Of a stretch of DNA of 64,000 nucleotides, positions 35,262 through 44,377 are shown piece after piece. The notes beneath the pieces are model-generated. The model was not told the DNA's origin. It searched no databases and worked only from the letters and a program-made list of their open reading frames with translations. Numbering within the stretch: the stretch's first letter is position 1; each line of letters opens with the position of its first letter. Position numbers and translations under genes: made by a program. Origin of the DNA: UBA4877 sp002399345 (GTDB lineage Bacteria; Bacillota; Thermoanaerobacteria; Thermoanaerobacterales; UBA4877); the NCBI GenBank assembly GCA_036752905.1, contig DAIORT010000006.1:43208-107207 (forward strand). The letters are read 5' to 3'.

Positions 35262-35287
35262 TATAGTATTAATCCCATAATACTATA
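35262..35287. repeat. Palindrome upstream of the symporter promoter
   Basis: Arms of 10 bp, TATAGTATTA and its complement, with a 6-bp centre, about 70 bp before the -35 box. A regulator site is possible. The rest of 35193-35536 is AT-rich and holds nothing I can identify. Confidence 0.4.
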
Positions 35288-35536
35288 TATGACATAAAAA
35301 CTCGCATTTATTTCTCAAATTCGATATTTTAAAATGATAGCATTAATACTGTATAATTTTTGACATTTAAAAAGCAAAACATTGATAACAAAACTGCAAA
35401 CTTGTCACTTTAATAAAAACATTGATTTTTGCTTTTAGCTTTTTATAATTAATATTAGTACAGGATAATCGGCACATCCGATTACGTTAAATTTATCTTA
35501 CTAAATATTTCATAATTATACAGTATTGAATAAATA

Positions 35537-35573
35537 AAAGAGGTGCTCTGCTTACAAAGCAAAACACCCCTTT
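35537..35573 (-). terminator. Terminator of the rubredoxin-like gene
   Basis: Stem AAAGGGGTG/CACCTCTTT (one mismatch) followed by TATTTATT on the minus strand, 30 bp past the stop. Confidence 0.65.
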
Positions 35574-35602
35574 AAATTTAAAACCTTGTTATTATTTGTA
35601 GT

Positions 35603-35932
35603 TTAACCCCATTTGCTTTTGTTCATGTGTACAGTCAGCTCAGCCATTATCATCCTCTGCAATATCTCAGCTTCTTCTTTTTCCTTCTTAAATATCTTAA
35701 CACAACCCGGATCAAGGTCATCGTCGAGGCCCTTCTGCGCCAAATCCTTAAGCTCGGTCAGCAAGCCGTATATCTTCATATGCAAACCGTTTGTGCACCT
35801 TGATCTGTTTATCAGGGTTTCCTTATCCTCAGGCACCTTCTCAAACTTATCCTTGCTTGCTCCACATTTTGGACATACCTCAGGGGGCTCCTCCCCGTCA
35901 TAGATCAAACCACATACTGAACATCTCCACAT
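35603..35932 (-). CDS. Rubredoxin-like protein with helical C-terminal domain
   Basis: 109 residues. Residues 1-33 are a compact rubredoxin-like zinc or iron knuckle, CSVCGLIYDG and VCPKCGASKDKFE, of the sort found at the end of rubrerythrins. Residues about 43-109 are helical (LHMKIYGLLTELKDLAQKG, EEAEILQRMIMAELTVHM) and contain two further Cys. Rubrerythrin diiron ExxH motifs are not evident, so it is not a full rubrerythrin. A small electron carrier or oxidative-stress protein is plausible in an anaerobe but unproven. Confidence 0.75.
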   Translation of the reverse strand: MWRCSVCGLIYDGEEPPEVCPKCGASKDKFEKVPEDKETLINRSRCTNGLHMKIYGLLTELKDLAQKGLDDDLDPGCVKIFKKEKEEAEILQRMIMAELTVHMNKSKWG

Positions 35933-36055
35933 TGCAATGCCTCCCTTATAATAATTATTTCTTAAGTATAACTTTCTACATATCTTTTAAAAATCCTTCT
36001 TTCTTTTTCATATTATTGAAAAAAACCGTAGTTTATTATTTTGTCTACTATATGT

Positions 36056-36061
36056 TATAAT
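36056..36061 (+). promoter_or_regulatory. Extended -10 box of the PBP gene
   Basis: TGTTATAAT, an extended -10 element, 54 bp before the start codon. No good -35 box is seen. Confidence 0.5.
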
Positions 36062-36114
36062 TAATAAGCACTAAAGTATTTCCCAGAAGATGTTGCTGTT
36101 AGGAGGGATGTCTA

Positions 36115-38625
36115 ATGACTGAAGATGATAATAACAGCCGAAGGCGAAGTGATAAAAGCAAAGGCAAGAAGAAAAAACGCAGCTTATTACATGTGGTCTT
36201 AATAAGTCTTTTATTAGTAATGGTAATAGCATTCGGCGCTGTGGGAGGATTTGCACTGGCAGCGATTAAAAGCGCACCACCTTTAAATCCCGATAAAATG
36301 TTAACCCAAAGTCAATCATCTGTCGTATTTGTAGACAGTCCCAAAGAACCGGGATCGTACGTGCAGGCAGCCAACCTTCATGGCGATCACAACCGGCTTT
36401 GGGTAAGTATTAATCAAATACCAGATGATCTCAAAAATGCTTTTATCGCAGTAGAAGATGCACGTTTTAGCGAGCATCACGGTGTAGATCCGGTAAGAAT
36501 AGCAGGTGCATTTGTGGCCGATATAAAATCAGGAGATCTGTCACAAGGCGGTAGCACCATAACACAACAGCTCATAAAAAACACCATGCTGAGCCCGAAA
36601 AAAACAATCAAGCGGAAAATTCAGGAGGCATATCTAGCATATAAGCTTGAAAATGTATACTCAAAAGATCAGATATTAGAAGCATATTTAAACACTATTT
36701 ATCTGGGCGGGCCGGGAGTAAACGCCTACGGTGTAGAAGCCGCCTCCTTGGTTTATTTCGGTAAACATGTAGACAAGCTTGACCTTGCTGAGTCTGCTGT
36801 CATTGCAGGTATAACAAGGAATGCATCAAGATATTCACCTTATTCCAGCGAAGAGAACGCGAAAGAACGGCAGAAGTTGGTTTTAAACCTCATGCTTGAA
36901 CAGGATAAAATCACCAGGGATGAATATAACGATGCTGTTAATGAAAAATTGGTCTATAAGAGTGCTTCATGGGTAAATGATTATGCCCACCCTTATTTCG
37001 TCGACCAGGTGATAAGCGATGTGGTTAATGACCTGATGAAGAAATATAATTATTCTAAGCAGGACGCGGAAGCTAAAGTCTATAATGGCGGACTTAAAAT
37101 TTACAGTACTATGGATATAGACATACAGGATGATATTGAAAAATCCTTCGAGAACAAAAAGTTGTTTCCTAAAAATACGCAGGATGAAAACGGCAACATA
37201 GAACCCCAGGGTGCTATGACCATTTTGGACTACCATACTGGTGAAGTTAAAGGTTTAGTAGGAGGCAGAGGCGGTAAAGGTAAAAGGCTGCTAAATCGCG
37301 CAACTCAAACAAGAAGGCAGCCAGGATCCGCTATCAAGCCGCTCACGGTTTATACCCCTGCCATAGATAACGGTTATACCACACGTTCGCCTATAGACGA
37401 TACGCCTTTTACAGTACATCAATCGAGCGGTGACTGGCAGATTCATAACTACGAGAAGACTTATGCAGGCAGGGTAAACCTTAGGGATGCCATACAGCAT
37501 TCCCGCAACATACCCGCTGCAAAGATTGTAATGGATTTAGGTGTTGACACGTCCGTAGAATATGCGGAAAAGTTCGGGCTTAAAATAGATCCCGAAGATA
37601 AATTCCCTGCACCTATGGCACTCGGCGGATTCACTCATGGTATATCTCCCCTGCAAATGGCTGCGGCATACGGTGCTTTGGCCAACGGTGGGGTATACAT
37701 TGCACCACATACTTACACAAAGGTAACCGATAATAATGGTGATGTATTATTGGATAATGATTTTGATAAACATGTTGTAGTAAGCAAACAGGTATCGTAT
37801 ATAATGACTGACTTAATGCACTCCGTTGTTACAGGCGGCACCGGCAGATCTGCACAACTGTCTCATATGCCTGTTGCAGGAAAGACAGGAACGACAAGCA
37901 ACTATAAGGATGCATGGTTCGCAGGATACACACCGTATTACTCCGCTGTGGTCTGGATGGGTTACGACCAGAATGAGGTACTTAAAAAACCTGGCGGCGG
38001 TTATGTAACGGGAGGAAACTATCCCGCCAGATTGTGGAAAGATGCTATGGCAAAGGTACACGATGGACTTGACTCAAAAGAATTTGATATGCCCGGCGGT
38101 TTAACATGGGATTCTGTATGCGAGGACTCCGGGATGCTTCCCAGCAGCCTGTGCTCACGGGACCCAAGGGGATCAAGGGTCGTAAGGGATGTATTTATCG
38201 AGGGAACACAGCCCACGGAACAATGCACGGTACATCAGTCGGCCAGCATAGATGTTACAACCGGTAAGCTTGCAGGGAAATATTGTCCTCCTTGGGATGT
38301 TAGAACACGTGTACTCATGCATATCACAGGTAGAAATAAATCTGCAAATACCAGGGACAGTGCATATATAATGCCTACGGAATACTGCAATGTGCATGGA
38401 TATGCAAACCAGCCGTCACTGCCAGATACGACTGAAAATCCGGATAACGATGATGATAATCCCGACGAGGTCAAACCACCTGATGGTGGAGAAGATCAGC
38501 CTGGTGATGATAAAAATCCAGTCACCCCACCTGATAACCCGAACAATCCCACTAACCCAGGCAATTCTGGACATGATGGCGGCAATGCTAGTTCACCTTT
38601 AAATAAACCCCAAGGATCACATTAA
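36115..38625 (+). CDS. Class A penicillin-binding protein (PBP1-type)
   Basis: Bifunctional peptidoglycan synthase. The 836 residues have a basic cytoplasmic start, one membrane helix (about 26-50), a GT51 glycosyltransferase domain (about 75-250; VEDARFSEHHGVDP with the catalytic Glu, then QGGSTITQQL) and a transpeptidase domain (about 350-620) with SAIK (SxxK), SRN (SxN) and GKTGTT. The tail (about 755-836) is low-complexity, rich in Pro, Asp, Asn and Gly, and probably spans the wall. AGGAGGGA lies 9 nt before the ATG. A strong terminator follows at once, so it is transcribed alone. Confidence 0.95.
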   Translation: MTEDDNNSRRRSDKSKGKKKKRSLLHVVLISLLLVMVIAFGAVGGFALAAIKSAPPLNPDKMLTQSQSSVVFVDSPKEPGSYVQAANLHGDHNRLWVSINQIPDDLKNAFIAVEDARFSEHHGVDPVRIAGAFVADIKSGDLSQGGSTITQQLIKNTMLSPKKTIKRKIQEAYLAYKLENVYSKDQILEAYLNTIYLGGPGVNAYGVEAASLVYFGKHVDKLDLAESAVIAGITRNASRYSPYSSEENAKERQKLVLNLMLEQDKITRDEYNDAVNEKLVYKSASWVNDYAHPYFVDQVISDVVNDLMKKYNYSKQDAEAKVYNGGLKIYSTMDIDIQDDIEKSFENKKLFPKNTQDENGNIEPQGAMTILDYHTGEVKGLVGGRGGKGKRLLNRATQTRRQPGSAIKPLTVYTPAIDNGYTTRSPIDDTPFTVHQSSGDWQIHNYEKTYAGRVNLRDAIQHSRNIPAAKIVMDLGVDTSVEYAEKFGLKIDPEDKFPAPMALGGFTHGISPLQMAAAYGALANGGVYIAPHTYTKVTDNNGDVLLDNDFDKHVVVSKQVSYIMTDLMHSVVTGGTGRSAQLSHMPVAGKTGTTSNYKDAWFAGYTPYYSAVVWMGYDQNEVLKKPGGGYVTGGNYPARLWKDAMAKVHDGLDSKEFDMPGGLTWDSVCEDSGMLPSSLCSRDPRGSRVVRDVFIEGTQPTEQCTVHQSASIDVTTGKLAGKYCPPWDVRTRVLMHITGRNKSANTRDSAYIMPTEYCNVHGYANQPSLPDTTENPDNDDDNPDEVKPPDGGEDQPGDDKNPVTPPDNPNNPTNPGNSGHDGGNASSPLNKPQGSH

Positions 38626-38667
38626 AAAGAAAAAGAATCGGTTTTAAACCGATTCTTTTTCTTTTTT
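38626..38667. terminator. Bidirectional terminator between PBP and DUF523 genes
   Basis: Arms of 19 bp centred on GGTTTTAAACC, flanked by A-rich and T-rich ends, directly after the PBP stop and overlapping the DUF523 stop. Confidence 0.9.
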
Positions 38668-39111
38668 ATACTCATCATCACTGATTACATTTATACCATT
38701 ATCCTTTAATAGCTTTGCCGTAATACCGTCACCGCAAACCAGTCTTCGGCTGAAATCACCACTGTAGATCCTGCCCACACCACATGACGGACTTTTTGAT
38801 TTTAATATTGCCGTCCTTATGTCATAAAACTTAGCTATCTTTAACGTCTTTAAAGCTCCTTTTTTAAACCATTCGGTAACATCAATACCTTCTGCATTAT
38901 ACACACTGGCCAGGCCATTTTTTGTTTTAACCTCAGCCGGGCTGCGCGGTGTCATGAGACCGCCAAGCTGTTCCGGGCATACGGGCAGTGCCTTGCCATC
39001 CCTCACCAATCTCACAATATCTGGCTCCGTATTTCTCTTGCCGTCATACCTGCATTCAAAACCGGCAAGACATGCACTAACCAAAATCTTTCCTTCACCT
39101 TTCATATTCAA
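38644..39111 (-). CDS. DUF523 family protein
   Basis: 155 residues. The Cys-rich pattern of DUF523 is present: VSACLAGFECRYDGK at the start, VCPEQLGGLMTPR, and LKSKSPSCGVGRIY with the SPSCG motif. The family is widespread but its biochemical role is unknown; the conserved Cys suggest metal or cluster binding. The start is either TTG at 39111, overlapping the mutS2 stop as TTGA, or ATG at 39105. Translational coupling to mutS2 is likely. Confidence 0.88.
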   Translation of the reverse strand: MNMKGEGKILVSACLAGFECRYDGKRNTEPDIVRLVRDGKALPVCPEQLGGLMTPRSPAEVKTKNGLASVYNAEGIDVTEWFKKGALKTLKIAKFYDIRTAILKSKSPSCGVGRIYSGDFSRRLVCGDGITAKLLKDNGINVISDDEYKKEKESV

Positions 39112-41483
39112 AGCTTCACCACCGTGACGCCGTCTCCCCCTTCTCTAAGCATACCCAGCCTGAAAGAGGATACCCTTTTGTTTCTTCTCAGATATTGTTT
39201 AACGCCGTTTCTAAGTACCCCCGTTCCCTTACCGTGTATGATCATCACCTCTTTCAAGCCGGACATGTAGGCATCATCCAGGTATATGTCTATATCAGCC
39301 AGTGCATCATCCAGGTTCTGACCTCTCACATCTATCTCAGGTGAGATAGTATTTGACCTGCTTAATGTAACCTCGTCCCGTACCTTTTTTTTCTTTTTCT
39401 TTTCTGAAACTGTGCTTTCCAAAAGATCCGAGATATCAACGGTGATCTTCATAATCCCTGCCTGCACCTCTGCTTTGTCTCCATCCTTTCTCAACACAAT
39501 TCCGTTTTGCCCGATTGATTTTATATATACGTCCATACCGGGAATGATGTCCTTGGGAACACTACATGATTCGATATCTTGTTCTTCATCATCTTCATCC
39601 GTGCCGAGATTTTTGGTCATTTCCTTGCGCAATCTCTCAATTTCCCTGTCTCTGCTTGAACGGTCATCCAGTTTATTTAAGTCCTTCAATTGCTTTATTA
39701 TCCTCTTGGCCTCTCTTCTGGTCTCGGCAGCCACCCTGTTTGCCTTGTCCTTAGCCTCATTCAGTATCTCAGACTTCTCTATTCCCAGCCGCTTCTTTTC
39801 TTCATCAAGTTCAGCCCTCTTGACATTCATCTCCCTGAGCATTGACTCTGCCTTTTCCTTGTCCTCTTCCGAAGTCACCCTGTTTTTTTCCAGCTCCATG
39901 ATAAGGTCTTCCATCTTCATTTCGTCTGAGGATATATATGACCTTGCCTTTTCTATAACCCTCTTATCCAGTCCCAGCCTTTCGGATATGAGAAAAGCAT
40001 TGCTCTTGCCGGGCACGCCTATCATAAGCCTGTATGTAGGCCGCAGGGTATCCACGTCGAACTCCACACTGGCATTTTCCACCCTGTCCGTCTTCAGTGC
40101 ATATGCCTTTAACTCGCTGTAGTGTGTGGTAGCTATAACCTTTATGCAGCGTCTCCTGAAAAATTCAAGTATACCCAGACCGAGAGCCGCACCCTCGCTG
40201 GGGTCTGTTCCCGCACCAAGCTCGTCTAGTAAAACAAGGCTGTTACTCCCCACCCCCTTAATGATCCTGACAATGTTTGAAATATGAGAAGAAAATGTAC
40301 TCAGCGATTGCTCGATACTCTGTTCATCGCCTATATCGGCAAATATGTTATCATACACCGCAACCTGTGAACCATAACCAGCTGGTATATACAAGCCGGA
40401 AAGAGCCATAATTATAAGCAATCCGGCTGTCTTTAAAGAAACCGTTTTGCCGCCGGTGTTCGGCCCCGTTATTACCAATACATCAAAGTCTTTCCCCAAC
40501 TCTATGTCTACAGGTACAACCTTATCCGATGATATAAGAGGATGCTTAGCTGCAACAATCTTGGTAATGCCATCCTCATTCAGTTCCGGCTTAACCGCAT
40601 CCATTTTCTGTGCAAGATAGGCCTTAGCAAAAATAAAATCCAATTCTCCAAGGATACCCACGTCTTCCTCCACATCGCTATGCACGTCCCTCAGCTCTTC
40701 GCTCAGCTGTTTTAATATCCTCTTTATCTCATCCTTTTCCTTAACCTCAAGCTGCCTTACCTCATTGTTCATCTCGACTATAGGCATCGGTTCAATAAAG
40801 AGAGTGGCACCGCTGGCCGACTGGTCATGAACAATCCCACTCACGGTTCCCTTATATTCCTGCTTTACAGGTATTACGAACCTTCCCTCTCTTATTGTAA
40901 TTATAGGTTCCTGAAGTAATTTTTGGTACCTCGAAGATGTAATCATGGAATTTAATCTGTCTCTTATAGATGAGTTGATACTTTTTATCTTTTTCCTGAT
41001 GGAGTAAAGCTGGGGACTGGCATCATCATCCATCTCTTCATCAGATATGATCTTTTCCTCTATTTCATTTTTTATATCTTTATATGGGTTAATCCCATCG
41101 GCCAGGCCCATCAAAGATTTACATTCCAAATCATCGCTGCTGATGTACTCCTTTAATACGCCGCATGCACCCAGTACGCCGGCTACATGCAAAAGCTGAC
41201 CCTGGCTTAAATCGGCACCTATCTTCAGGCTGTTTAAAATCCTTCTGATGTCTTCAATCTTCCCCGTATTTGGAAAACCCTTCATGGCTATCATCTTGAG
41301 CGCCTCTTCAGTCTCATCCAAGCTGCCCGCCACCATATCCATATTATGCCCGGGAAGCAATGCATCGGCCTTCTCACGGCCCATGGGAGTAAATGTCAGC
41401 TCCCTCAGCATGCTTTTAATCTTGCCATATTCCAGCGCGTTTAAATCTTTACCTGAAATATTACACCTCAAATTACGAGTCAA
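39108..41483 (-). CDS. mutS2: MutS2 (ribosome rescue/anti-recombination ATPase)
   Basis: 791 residues. It has the MutS core and ATPase with Walker A ITGPNTGGKT near residue 340 and the signature region EQSLSTFSSHISNIV, then a long coiled coil, and a C-terminal Smr nuclease domain (about 715-791, EIDVRGQNLDDAL, IIHGKGTGVLR). MutS2 suppresses recombination and, in Bacillus, splits collided ribosomes. The start codon is uncertain: the TTG at 41483 touches AAAGGAG, and the next in-frame TTG (41471) is 12 nt away. zapA lies just upstream, the usual Firmicute order. Confidence 0.95.
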   Translation of the reverse strand: MTRNLRCNISGKDLNALEYGKIKSMLRELTFTPMGREKADALLPGHNMDMVAGSLDETEEALKMIAMKGFPNTGKIEDIRRILNSLKIGADLSQGQLLHVAGVLGACGVLKEYISSDDLECKSLMGLADGINPYKDIKNEIEEKIISDEEMDDDASPQLYSIRKKIKSINSSIRDRLNSMITSSRYQKLLQEPIITIREGRFVIPVKQEYKGTVSGIVHDQSASGATLFIEPMPIVEMNNEVRQLEVKEKDEIKRILKQLSEELRDVHSDVEEDVGILGELDFIFAKAYLAQKMDAVKPELNEDGITKIVAAKHPLISSDKVVPVDIELGKDFDVLVITGPNTGGKTVSLKTAGLLIIMALSGLYIPAGYGSQVAVYDNIFADIGDEQSIEQSLSTFSSHISNIVRIIKGVGSNSLVLLDELGAGTDPSEGAALGLGILEFFRRRCIKVIATTHYSELKAYALKTDRVENASVEFDVDTLRPTYRLMIGVPGKSNAFLISERLGLDKRVIEKARSYISSDEMKMEDLIMELEKNRVTSEEDKEKAESMLREMNVKRAELDEEKKRLGIEKSEILNEAKDKANRVAAETRREAKRIIKQLKDLNKLDDRSSRDREIERLRKEMTKNLGTDEDDEEQDIESCSVPKDIIPGMDVYIKSIGQNGIVLRKDGDKAEVQAGIMKITVDISDLLESTVSEKKKKKKVRDEVTLSRSNTISPEIDVRGQNLDDALADIDIYLDDAYMSGLKEVMIIHGKGTGVLRNGVKQYLRRNKRVSSFRLGMLREGGDGVTVVKL

Positions 41484-41488
41484 CTCCT

Positions 41489-41848
41489 TTATAGCTTTAA
41501 ATTTTTTGTCTTGTCAAATGCTATTATAAAATCATTAAGTTCTTTTGTAAGCTCTTCTGTATTTCTTTTTAAACCCTTATTTTCCGCTTGGGCTTTAGAA
41601 AAATCATCTTTTGTGGACTCAAGCTCATATTCTGCCTTTCTCAACCTGTCCGCTAAGTTTAATGCCGTCAGGATGGCAAGGTCTTCCCTGCCCAGCTTTA
41701 TATTCTTTTTATGAACCTCAGCCATCATACCGTTTACTGTTTCAGCTATTTCCTTCATATATTCAATGTCATCATTACTTTTCATTTTATAGTGCTTGTC
41801 ATTTATCACTACATCTACCCGGTTGGCATTTTCCTCCAACTGTATCAT
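41489..41848 (-). CDS. zapA: Cell division protein ZapA
   Basis: ZapA bundles FtsZ filaments at midcell. The 119 residues show the family order: a small beta domain (NRVDVVINDKHYKMKSNDD, about 9-27), helix YMKEIAETVNGMM, then LAILTALNLADRLRKAEYEL and a C-terminal coiled coil. The ATG at 41848 directly abuts GGGAG, poor spacing, so translation may be weak or start differently. A TATAAT box lies at 41869-41874. It leads into mutS2 after 5 bp. Confidence 0.88.
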   Translation of the reverse strand: MIQLEENANRVDVVINDKHYKMKSNDDIEYMKEIAETVNGMMAEVHKKNIKLGREDLAILTALNLADRLRKAEYELESTKDDFSKAQAENKGLKRNTEELTKELNDFIIAFDKTKNLKL

Positions 41849-41956
41849 CTCCCATAACTAGCACAAATATTATAACGCAACTTAAGAAATCTCAGTTATT
41901 GTCATAATTATAGGTTTCGTTATAAATCCATATTTTCCTCCTATGGGAAAAATAAA

Positions 41957-41978
41957 AGGCTAAGAAAAATCTCAGCCT
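41957..41978 (-). terminator. Terminator of pheT
   Basis: Nine-bp stem AGGCTGAGA/TCTTAGCCT (one G-U pair), loop of 4, then TTTATTTTT on the minus strand. It overlaps the pheT stop codon. Confidence 0.75.
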
Positions 41979-44365
41979 CTAACCGAGCCTTTAAAAGATG
42001 AAGTAACCTCACTCATTATCTTTTCCATCAATTTATCCACCTCATTTACAGTGAGTGTCCTATCTGCCGCTCGGAAAGTAATGGAAAATGCAGTGCTTTT
42101 CTTATTCTCAGGTATTTGTTTACCTCTGTATATATCAAACAGAGCAGCGTTATCTACAAGGTCGCCTCCAGTACTCCTTATGGTCGTCAGCATATCACCC
42201 ACGCTTACATCCTCATCTACGACAAAAGCGGCATCCCTCTCTATGGAAGGAAAACTGCTTATCGGCTTATATTTTCTTTCAGTTACCGCTTCTTTGAATA
42301 ATTCCTCCAGATCAATCACAGCCACATATGTTTCCCGGGAAATATCGAATGCATCTGCAACCTCCGGATGTAGCCTCCCGGCATGGCCTATGTCTTTCCC
42401 ACCTGTCTCAATATCCGCCGATACTCCGGGATGAAGATAAGGCTGCTTCGACCTTGTATAATTCACATCATTTACATTCAGGCCTTCAAGAAGATATTCA
42501 ATACAGCCCTTTATATCATAAAAATCCGAGTCTTCACCGCATAGCCCTATACATAATTCATATTCCTGTTTTGGCAGCTCTTTAAGAGTCTTATCCATTG
42601 CAAAATAAACCGGAGCCATTTCAAACATAAACGGTTTTTTTGCTCCTCTAGACACATTAAGTAACAGGGTCTTAAGCATATCCGGAACCAGAGTTGTACG
42701 CATAATGCTCTGGTTTTTGCCTAGGGAATTGTAAATAGGCACGGCCTTTCTCCTGACATCATCTCCAGCTATACCCAATCTGTCTAAATCATCGGGGTCC
42801 GCAAATGAGAATGTGTTTATTTCATAAAGCGAAAATGAAGCCAGCAGATTCTTTGCTTTATATTCAAGCATCTGGTCATGAGTCTTTCTTCCCTGAACCA
42901 TCCTCTTCCCGTCAAGAATGGTTTCAGGTATCCTGTCATAACCGTAGAACCTTACAACCTCTTCCGCAATATCAGCTTCCATATCTATGTCGCCCCGGAA
43001 ATAAGGAACGCCTATCTCCATGGTCTCGCCATTGTATGATACGTCAAACTCCAGCTTTGTAAGTATACCGGACATTGTCTTAACATCTAAGTCCAATCCC
43101 AAAAGCTCATTTATCTTTTGCGGGCGTACGGATATATGCTTATCCGCTGGTAGTTCCTTATAAACATCTACTCTACCGGGCAGCGGCTCGCCACCTTCCA
43201 GGTCATGTATTACGGATGCACACCTATCTGCGGCCGGTGGCGCCAAACTGACGGCCAGGCCTTTTTCAAACCTCGAGGATGCCTCCGAGCGCAGCCCCAT
43301 TGCCTTAGACGTATGCCTTATGTTACTTCCCAGGAAATTAGCGGATTCAATAAACACCCTGCTCGTATCAGCATCAATCTCGGTATTCAGTCCGCCCATA
43401 ACACCAGCAATCCCTATTGGCCCGGAATCATCGGTGATAAGCAGCATATTGCCGCCAAGCTCTCTCTCCTTATGGTCTAAAGTAACAAGATTCTCTCCTT
43501 CTTTTGCAAGCCTAACAACAATGCGACTGCCGCTAACCTTATCCATATCAAATGCATGCAGCGGCTGGCCCATCTCCAGCATCACATAATTGGTTGCGTC
43601 CACAATATTATTGATCGGCCGTACGCCGCATTTTATAAGCCTCATCTGTATATCCCACGGCGAATCCTTTATATGGACATTATCAATCACACGGCCCACA
43701 TACCGGCTGCAAAGGTCATGATCTTTAATCTCTACTGTAACGGGTATTTCACCTGATCCAACCCCTTTCGGCATCTTCCTATCCGGTATTTTAAATTCCT
43801 TACCCAGCGTTGCCGCAGTTTCCCGGGCAATACCCAGTATGCTGAGCTCATCCGGACGGTTGGGGGTAATTTCAAACTCTATCACATAATCATCAAGCCC
43901 CAGGGCCTTAATGGCATCCTCACCCACCGGCATCTCCGGCAGTATAAGTATACCCTCCCGCATGGGCTCGGGGAAAAGTGACTCATCCATACCCAGCTCA
44001 CCAGCCGAGCACATCATACCAAAAGATTCTATTCCCCTGAGTTTGCTCTTTCTTATCTTCGATTTCCCAGGCAGATGCGCGCCGGTCTTGGCCACCGGTA
44101 TATATGCCCCTTCAAACACATTTGTGGCACTCGTTACTATGGTTAAAACCTCGCTGCCCACATCAACCTTACAGACCACCAGGCTGTCCGCATTAGGATG
44201 TTTGCTTATCTCAAGGATCTTTCCTATGACCACCTTCTTTATTCCCTCACCCAGGTATGTAAAAGTCTCCACCTTGGTACCTGTCATGGTGAGCCGGTCA
44301 CATAACTCAGAAACCGATATATCTATATCAACAAATTCTTTTAGCCAACTTATAGGTACAAGCAT
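41972..44365 (-). CDS. pheT: Phenylalanyl-tRNA synthetase beta subunit
   Basis: The large, editing subunit of the alpha2-beta2 enzyme. The 797 residues include the N-terminal tRNA-binding domain (about 40-150, LEISKHPNADSLVVCKVDVG), the B3/B4 editing region (about 200-400, with EITPNRPDELSILGIARE), the B5 domain and a C-terminal anticodon-binding fold (about 705-797, PSIERDAAFVVDEDVSV). AAGGAGGATGA precedes the ATG. It follows pheS by 12 bp and shares its T-box control. Confidence 0.96.
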   Translation of the reverse strand: MLVPISWLKEFVDIDISVSELCDRLTMTGTKVETFTYLGEGIKKVVIGKILEISKHPNADSLVVCKVDVGSEVLTIVTSATNVFEGAYIPVAKTGAHLPGKSKIRKSKLRGIESFGMMCSAGELGMDESLFPEPMREGILILPEMPVGEDAIKALGLDDYVIEFEITPNRPDELSILGIARETAATLGKEFKIPDRKMPKGVGSGEIPVTVEIKDHDLCSRYVGRVIDNVHIKDSPWDIQMRLIKCGVRPINNIVDATNYVMLEMGQPLHAFDMDKVSGSRIVVRLAKEGENLVTLDHKERELGGNMLLITDDSGPIGIAGVMGGLNTEIDADTSRVFIESANFLGSNIRHTSKAMGLRSEASSRFEKGLAVSLAPPAADRCASVIHDLEGGEPLPGRVDVYKELPADKHISVRPQKINELLGLDLDVKTMSGILTKLEFDVSYNGETMEIGVPYFRGDIDMEADIAEEVVRFYGYDRIPETILDGKRMVQGRKTHDQMLEYKAKNLLASFSLYEINTFSFADPDDLDRLGIAGDDVRRKAVPIYNSLGKNQSIMRTTLVPDMLKTLLLNVSRGAKKPFMFEMAPVYFAMDKTLKELPKQEYELCIGLCGEDSDFYDIKGCIEYLLEGLNVNDVNYTRSKQPYLHPGVSADIETGGKDIGHAGRLHPEVADAFDISRETYVAVIDLEELFKEAVTERKYKPISSFPSIERDAAFVVDEDVSVGDMLTTIRSTGGDLVDNAALFDIYRGKQIPENKKSTAFSITFRAADRTLTVNEVDKLMEKIMSEVTSSFKGSVRG

Positions 44366-44377
44366 ATCTCATCCTCC

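Noticed and set aside
35360..35440. A-rich and T-rich arms (AAAAGCAAAA/TTTTGCTTTT) as a terminator
   Set aside because: Arms are low-complexity, about 45 nt apart, and do not follow any gene on either strand.
39412..40122. 236-codon open frame antisense to mutS2, rich in Ser, Leu and Ile
   Set aside because: It mirrors the Glu/Lys-rich coiled coil of mutS2, has no ribosome-binding site and resembles no protein.
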